The notes under the pieces are model-generated. The model had not been told where the DNA came from. It made no database searches and was given only the letters and a program-made list of their open reading frames with translations. The translations under genes were made by a program, and so were the position numbers. A DNA stretch of 32,164 bases. Origin: Gammaproteobacteria bacterium. Lineage in GTDB: Bacteria; Pseudomonadota; Gammaproteobacteria; Pseudomonadales; Pseudohongiellaceae. The stretch is taken from positions 1 through 32,164 of the forward strand of contig BPDI01000034.1 in NCBI GenBank assembly GCA_019654215.1, given 5' to 3'. Shown here one piece after another: positions 27,864 through 32,164 of the stretch (position 1 is its first letter; every line of letters begins with the position of its first letter).

Positions 27864-27975
27864 ACATCCTTTTATTCCCACTCGATAATAGACATAACAT
27901 ACAGTTTTAATAGTCAATAATTTACAAAAAAGTTATTACACATTCACATAAATACAACAATTAGTGGAAAGAACA

Positions 27976-28698
27976 ATGGATAGAAGAAAACTCTTAATGG
28001 CAATTACTGCCCTATGCTTGTTTGGTGAGGTTCAAGCCCAGCTTGATACCGCCCAATTAGAGCTTGCAATGCAAAACAATGATCGTCCATTGGTAGATTT
28101 AGAGAGAGACCAAAACCGCAAGGCACCTGAAGTTCTGACGTTTTTAGGGCTTGCAGAAGGCATGACTGCCCTGGATTTAATAGCTATTGGTGGCTGGTAT
28201 ACCGAAGTACTTTCTTACGCTGTGGGTAATTCCGGCGAAGTAATTATGCAAAACAATCCCGGTCGCGGCGTCGATAACAATATTGAACTAATCACTGATC
28301 GGTTAGAAAGGCGCTCAAATATAACTCACCATATTGGTCCGGTTTCTGAACTACCCCCTAACTCAATAGACTTTGCATTAACAGCGCTCAATTTTCATGA
28401 TGTCTACAATCGCAGTGCCGATGAAGCACACGATCGCTTCACCCAAGTTCTCAATGTGCTAAAACCAGGTGGTATATTCGGCGTAATAGATCACGAGGGA
28501 GTCACCGGAGCCGACAATTCTACTTTACATCGCATCGTATTCGCTGACGCAGTCAAATCTATTACATCGATGGGATTCGCACTTACCGGTGTGAGCGATC
28601 TGTTAGACAACCCCGATGACGATCATACTCTAGGGCCACGTGACCCGAGCCTAGGAAGAAACACCGATCGTTTCGTGCTGCGATTTACTAAACTTTAG
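27976..28698 (+). CDS. Exported SAM-methyltransferase-like protein (COG4798 type)
   Basis: A 240-residue protein with an N-terminal signal peptide (MDRRKLLMAITALCLFGEVQ, cleavage after AQA-type site). The mature part is a class I methyltransferase fold: PLVDLERDQNRKAPEVLTF, then motif I in ALDLIAIGGWYTEVL, FALTALNFHDVYN and VLKPGGIFGVIDHE. Its order matches the predicted periplasmic methyltransferases of COG4798. Motif I is unusual: a single GG instead of GxGxG, with DLIAIGGWYTE, as is usual in this group, so SAM binding is uncertain. The ATG at 27976 follows GGAAAG; an upstream GTG at 27964 is possible. The role is unknown. Confidence 0.85.
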   Translation: MDRRKLLMAITALCLFGEVQAQLDTAQLELAMQNNDRPLVDLERDQNRKAPEVLTFLGLAEGMTALDLIAIGGWYTEVLSYAVGNSGEVIMQNNPGRGVDNNIELITDRLERRSNITHHIGPVSELPPNSIDFALTALNFHDVYNRSADEAHDRFTQVLNVLKPGGIFGVIDHEGVTGADNSTLHRIVFADAVKSITSMGFALTGVSDLLDNPDDDHTLGPRDPSLGRNTDRFVLRFTKL

Positions 28699-28802
28699 GC
28701 GAAGTGTATTAACGTTAATCTCACAGAGTCTCTCAACCTTCTTAGCCATGTTTAAACTACTAACAGCAATAACCCTGCCCTGCGATTACTGAGAGAGTTA
28801 GA

Positions 28803-29360
28803 ATGAGTATTTTTGAATTTAGCTCGATAATCGTAGCTATCGTAGTGGGACTCGCAATAGCGAATGTCCTAGATAAATTTTCCAGTACGCTCAAGGTGGC
28901 CAACTGGTCCAATCAGGGATGGTTTCAATCGCTCCTTTGCATTCTAGTGCTTACTATGATGCTTGGTTATTTTTGGGGCTTCTGGGGCATGTTCTATGAC
29001 ATTACTGAAATCGGGTTATTGGAATTTATGCTTGGTCCCTTTATTTCAGTAACCAGTCTCTATCTGATATCTGTTTTCCTCCCAATTCCTCGGCTAAAAG
29101 AAAATTCGACTGATATAGATGCGTATTTTTTGGAAGGCCGTAAACCATTTTATATAATCATGGCTATATTCTTAGTTCAGTCGCAACTCACTGCCTTTTA
29201 TTATCCTGATACTACATCAGAATTATTGGTGTTATTGTTTGTTCCATTAATGCTTCTGGGCGTTAAGTTGAAAACAATTCGCGGTCACAAAATAGCCGCT
29301 ACTGTGCCGATAGCTTTGGTAGCTTTTATTACTGCTTCAACTCTTATAACCCAAACTTGA
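28803..29360 (+). CDS. Six-helix membrane protein, unrecognised
   Basis: A 185-residue very hydrophobic protein. Segments: IIVAIVVGLAIANVL, LLCILVLTMMLGYFWGFW, FMLGPFISVTSLYLISVFL, IIMAIFLVQSQLTAFYY, LLVLLFVPLMLLGVKL and ATVPIALVAFITASTLI. GAGAG at 28791-28795 precedes the ATG at a good distance. No family name can be given. It follows the methyltransferase gene by 104 nt on the same strand and may be independent. It is convergent with the PQQ dehydrogenase gene (108-nt gap). Confidence 0.7.
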   Translation: MSIFEFSSIIVAIVVGLAIANVLDKFSSTLKVANWSNQGWFQSLLCILVLTMMLGYFWGFWGMFYDITEIGLLEFMLGPFISVTSLYLISVFLPIPRLKENSTDIDAYFLEGRKPFYIIMAIFLVQSQLTAFYYPDTTSELLVLLFVPLMLLGVKLKTIRGHKIAATVPIALVAFITASTLITQT

Positions 29361-29468
29361 TTCGGTTGTTTAAGAGATACAGAGAGCTAATTAACGGATA
29401 CCGCGTTCAATCCCTGTAAATCACCAGCAATACCAATGGTGTTGTCAGATATTCCAACTACAAGCTTT

Positions 29469-31590
29469 TCAGTCTCTGAGCCGAAATACATGCAGCGCAT
29501 TGCCGGTTCGAGGGTAATTAATCTCTGGCGCGAGTGATGCCGGGCCCAATCGCGGACTACCACCACCAAGTCCAGTCGACACTGCTATATACTGTGTACC
29601 GTCTATTTGAAACGAGACTGGAAAGCCCTGCACCGAAGTGCCTAGTCTGGTTTGCCACAATTCTTCTCCTGTCTTCACGTCGACGGCGCGAAAGCGGCGA
29701 TCGAGATCGCCAACGAAGGCGACGCCACCCGCGGTTGAGAGTACACCGGTAAGGAAGGACGCCCGTTGTTCAAAGCTCCAGACTTCTTCCATTGTCTCGA
29801 CGTCAAATGCGGCGAGTTTTCCTAGGTTACCATTGGTACCCGGCATCTCCAGAAACGGTCGCGAGCGAATGCCGACTCCGCCCGAACCTTCTACCAGTGA
29901 GATCTCTGCACCGGTCATCTGCATGCAGGTCTGGGCCAGAGGGATAATCAGGATTCCTTCACCCGGGTGATAGCTCATGGGGTGCCAATTCTTGCCGCCG
30001 GCAGTGCTGGGACAGGACGATATTGCTTCGTTGATTCCGGCGTTGCGAATGTCAGCGCGATAAGTGACGGCACCGGTATTCGGGTCGATGTTCTCAAACA
30101 CGTCTTGATAGATCGTTTCCTTGAAATCGAGAAATTCGCCAGTTGCGCGATCGAGCTTCCACAGGATGCCGTGCTTACCGATGCTGAACACCACGGAACG
30201 CCCACCGACATTCACCAACACTCTCTCGTACACCTCATCGAGATCGAGGGTTTCACCGGGAACATACTGGAAGTGCCACGCTAGCGAGCCATCTTCTGGG
30301 CGAAGCGCCAGAGTGGAATTAGTATAGAGTGCTGCATCCTCCACTGTCATGCCGCGACTCGCCGCGACCCAAGGTTTCGGCTGTGCCACGCCGTAGTAGA
30401 CTAGATCCAGCTCTGGATCGTAGCTGCCGGTAATCCAAGTATCGCCGCCACCGCGAATCTCATTGGGTAGGTTAGCCCAGGTATCTCCGCCGGGTTCGTC
30501 AGACTGCGCGACCGTGTTAAAGCTCCAGAGTGATTGACCTGTGTCAGCATCAATACCGCTGATGTAACAACCCACCGGACTGAAGCGCTCACAACCATTA
30601 AGCCCTTGTACGATCGTGCCGCGAACTATGACCGGACCGCTGGTGCTCTGATGCCCCTGGGTGATATCACCAAATCGCATGGTCCACCGCAACTCACCGG
30701 TGGCGGCTCGAGGGCAACCATCCGCGTATCGGAAGTAGCAAAAAAAATTTGTCTTCGTAAATAGCTAGGTTGCGACTCATGCCAGAATAGCCTTGGGACT
30801 CGATGCCGAATTCATGCTCCCAGATCAGATCGCCGTACGAGCACCCAGTGCCTGCACTATATTGCCGTAATTGGTCAGATAGATGATGCCGTATGCCCCA
30901 GCGGTGACGGCGCATTCCATCCGCCTTCAGTCATGGACCAGGTCCAGGCAAGCTCGAGATCCTGACGTTATCCCGGTTAATCGCGTCAAGGGAACTTAGC
31001 TCCAGGCCGGGTAGTTCCCCCGGGATCATCAGCCAATCATCAGGAGACGGAGACCGCACATTGCATCGGTGACCGGGTGAAATTCGGTACCGTCCCGGGA
31101 AATCCTGAGCCCAGCCGGCGCATTTTGTGTTTGCCCTGTGTATCGAAGCTGTGCTCTTTCCTCGGGTCACGGGCCTACTTGCTGTGACTCGCCTTGCTAT
31201 CAATGTATCAATCGAATTTGCCGCTGTAGTGCTAAGTTCAACGCCGCTGGCGCTAACGCCATTGGCCCCGAGCAGTATGCCACGATGTCGACATAGGCTT
31301 GATCACTGAGTCCCCCAGGTGCTCAAGGGCATCGACGCCTTGATGCGGTCGAACAACTCAGCCGGACTCAGCTCAGCCCAATTGTTGAGGAAATTTGGCC
31401 CGGGAATTGTGGCGCCTCAAAGCTGCCCTGAAAATCGGAGCGGTGACAGGCCGCGCATTCGCGTCGTAAACTTCGCCGCCCGTGATGCCTGTCTGAGTGA
31501 AACCATCAGATTGGTTTGGTTCCTGGGCAGTCAGGGTCGTTGTCAGCATACTTATCAGGTTATGGTAAAGCGGCGAAGAGTGTAGCTTTT
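29469..31590 (-). pseudogene. PQQ-dependent dehydrogenase with N-terminal cytochrome c domain, frameshifted
   Basis: The C-terminal 407 residues (29469-30692) are intact: a quinoprotein alcohol-dehydrogenase-like beta-propeller with [46 protein letters not shown] and an ending VFRLRD. Reading minus-strand frames upstream gives the rest: [20 protein letters not shown] (near 30790-30850), SPDDWLMI and SSLDAINRDNV (near 30980-31050), a cytochrome c domain with CAACH (near 31455) and a signal end LTAQEP near 31530. At least four one-base shifts occur between 30700 and 31550. The start is not defined; 31590 is approximate. Such periplasmic quinohemoproteins oxidise alcohols or aldehydes and pass electrons to cytochrome c. 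The gene is higher in GC than flanking genes (33 of 60 at 30181-30240, against 23 of 60 at 28801-28860). Confidence 0.75.
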
Positions 31591-31635
31591 ACTTTTTGGG
31601 GTTGTAGGCTTTGGATTGATTCATCTCTGGTCTCA

Positions 31636-31665
31636 CTAAAAAAGGGGTCAGAATAAAAGTAAGCA
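31636..31665 (+). repeat. Possible REP/transposon-end fragment
   Basis: AAAAAAGGGGTCAGAATAAA resembles the GGGGTCAGAGTA core often seen at REP-associated transposase loci. A loosely inverted counterpart (GCTTTTACTTTTTGGGG) starts at 31585. No transposase gene is present, so this is at most a remnant. Confidence 0.25.
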
Positions 31666-31702
31666 ATTGTTTATTTTCTTTTCGGTTTCCGCGCATTTGA
31701 TA

Positions 31703-31750
31703 GTTATACTACCAACACTGATTTACTAAAGCCGAATTTAAAAAAAAAGA
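31703..31750 (-). promoter_or_regulatory. Promoter-like repeated element upstream of the PQQ dehydrogenase
   Basis: Minus strand: TTTAGT (31725-31730), 16 nt, TATAAC (31703-31708), with an A-rich tract on the far side, as at 25423-25472; over the 31 aligned bases that start at 25425 and 31705, 24 are identical. It lies about 113 nt before the approximate dehydrogenase start and just before the one-helix stump at 31776. Confidence 0.45.
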
Positions 31751-31775
31751 TTTAAATTCTTAGAGGTGAGAAATA

Positions 31776-31829
31776 ATGACTATAAGCGAATTAGGAAGTT
31801 TTGGTGAATTGATCGGTGCTAATCCTTAG
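31776..31829 (+). pseudogene. Truncated start of a third one-helix family gene
   Basis: ATG at 31776 with GAGGTGAG at 31762-31769 encodes MTISELGSFGELIGANP and then a stop. This N-terminus is that of small membrane proteins of the type seen at 2576-3046 and 12756-13225, where GELIGA would be continued by a hydrophobic helix. The ribosome binding site and first 15 codons are preserved and the rest is absent in all frames, so the gene appears to be cut off near 31820 by unrelated, more GC-rich DNA. Confidence 0.45.
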
Positions 31830-31863
31830 CCAAAAAAAATTGGAGAATAAATGTGCAGGCTGG

Positions 31864-32164
31864 TTAGTTGAACGTGCTGGCATAATCTGCCGCATCTGCC
31901 GGTTGTCCGGGTAAAGGGTCACCAGAACTACCAGCTACTGGAAACCCCGTGCCACGCCAAGCTCTAGCCGTTTCTGTTCTGCGATTCAGAGTTTTTAATT
32001 CCCCAACAGATAAGCAGACTTTCTGCTGCATCCTTCTATTCATCCGTCGTTGCCATGCCCCCTCCCCTGGGGTACCTTTAGTTTCTTCACGGGCAATTTC
32101 TTCTCGCAAAGAGACTGCACCAGAAAAAATTCGCCAACCTGCAATTTTTTCCCGACAAATAATT
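31864..32164 (-). CDS. Unrecognised partial ORF, C-terminal end
   Basis: Open to the right edge, so the start lies outside the window; about 99 C-terminal residues are visible. The sequence is rich in Arg, Glu and Gly (EIAREETKGTPGEGAWQRRM, GTGFPVAGSSGDPLPGQP) and ends ADYASTFN. No domain, signal peptide or membrane helix is seen. The DNA is more GC-rich than the AT-rich spacer before it. It may be a real C-terminus or a chance frame. Confidence 0.35.
   Translation of the reverse strand, partial: IICREKIAGWRIFSGAVSLREEIAREETKGTPGEGAWQRRMNRRMQQKVCLSVGELKTLNRRTETARAWRGTGFPVAGSSGDPLPGQPADAADYASTFN

Noticed and set aside
29638..30284. Plus-strand open frames across the PQQ dehydrogenase
   Set aside because: Shadows in GC-rich coding DNA; the minus strand gives an intact beta-propeller.
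1..32164. CRISPR arrays, tRNA, rRNA, riboswitch, complete insertion sequence, toxin-antitoxin or defence island
   Set aside because: No regularly spaced repeats, cloverleaf, rRNA-like stretch, transposase ORF or recognisable defence gene was seen.

Overview
The window looks like a piece of an AT-leaning marine or aquatic gammaproteobacterial chromosome, of the oligotroph or Cellvibrionales kind. That placement is inference from gene families: TonB-dependent receptors, a DUF5916 protein, a TPR-sulfotransferase, a BCCT transporter, an AtoE-type fatty acid permease, an exported COG4798-type methyltransferase and DUF6152. There is no rRNA, tRNA, CRISPR array, complete insertion sequence or phage module.

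Layout. 1-2055: a partial exported protein and a frameshifted Tat-exported class V aminotransferase. 2098-3655 (minus): a DUF6152 protein, a one-helix small protein and a cupin. 4046-7387 (plus): a TonB-type outer-membrane receptor with an odd Ser/Gly/Arg linker in its plug, a RidA-like protein without its arginine, a frameshifted small lipoprotein and a small membrane protein. 7475-8426: a ceramidase-like gene broken by many indels. 8661-12716: a divergent pair of secreted hydrolases, a metzincin-like metalloprotease (minus) and a PHB-depolymerase-like esterase (plus), which share an unrecognised module of about 120 residues. 12756-13946: a second, frameshifted member of the one-helix family and a four-helix membrane protein. 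14027-20085 (minus): TonB receptor, TPR-sulfotransferase and BCCT transporter in that order of transcription. 20178-25249: a small membrane protein, a broken DUF5916 gene, a GC-rich broken split-barrel-like gene and AtoE. 25813-29360 (plus): a lipoprotein with a cupredoxin tail, a DUF2306-like membrane protein, an exported methyltransferase and a six-helix membrane protein. 29469-31590 (minus): a GC-rich cytochrome c/PQQ dehydrogenase fusion whose 5' third is full of indels. 31776-32164: a 17-codon stump of a third one-helix gene and an unrecognised partial ORF.

Themes. The genes read as cell-envelope and nutrient-uptake functions: secreted hydrolases, outer-membrane receptors, a betaine-type transporter, a short-chain fatty acid permease and periplasmic redox proteins. 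The strongest new observations are (1) the module shared by the divergent protease and esterase, (2) a promoter-like motif (TTTAGT, 16 bases, TATAAC, on the minus strand) repeated upstream of AtoE and the PQQ dehydrogenase, with a weaker relative upstream of the DUF5916 gene, and (3) at least three loci of one small one-helix family.

Ten genes carry single-base frameshifts although the pieces stay open and recognisable, and neighbouring long genes are intact. This may be consensus indel error from long reads, or recent gene decay. Broken genes are reported as single loci with both readings kept open. All family assignments come from reading the translations; no database was searched.
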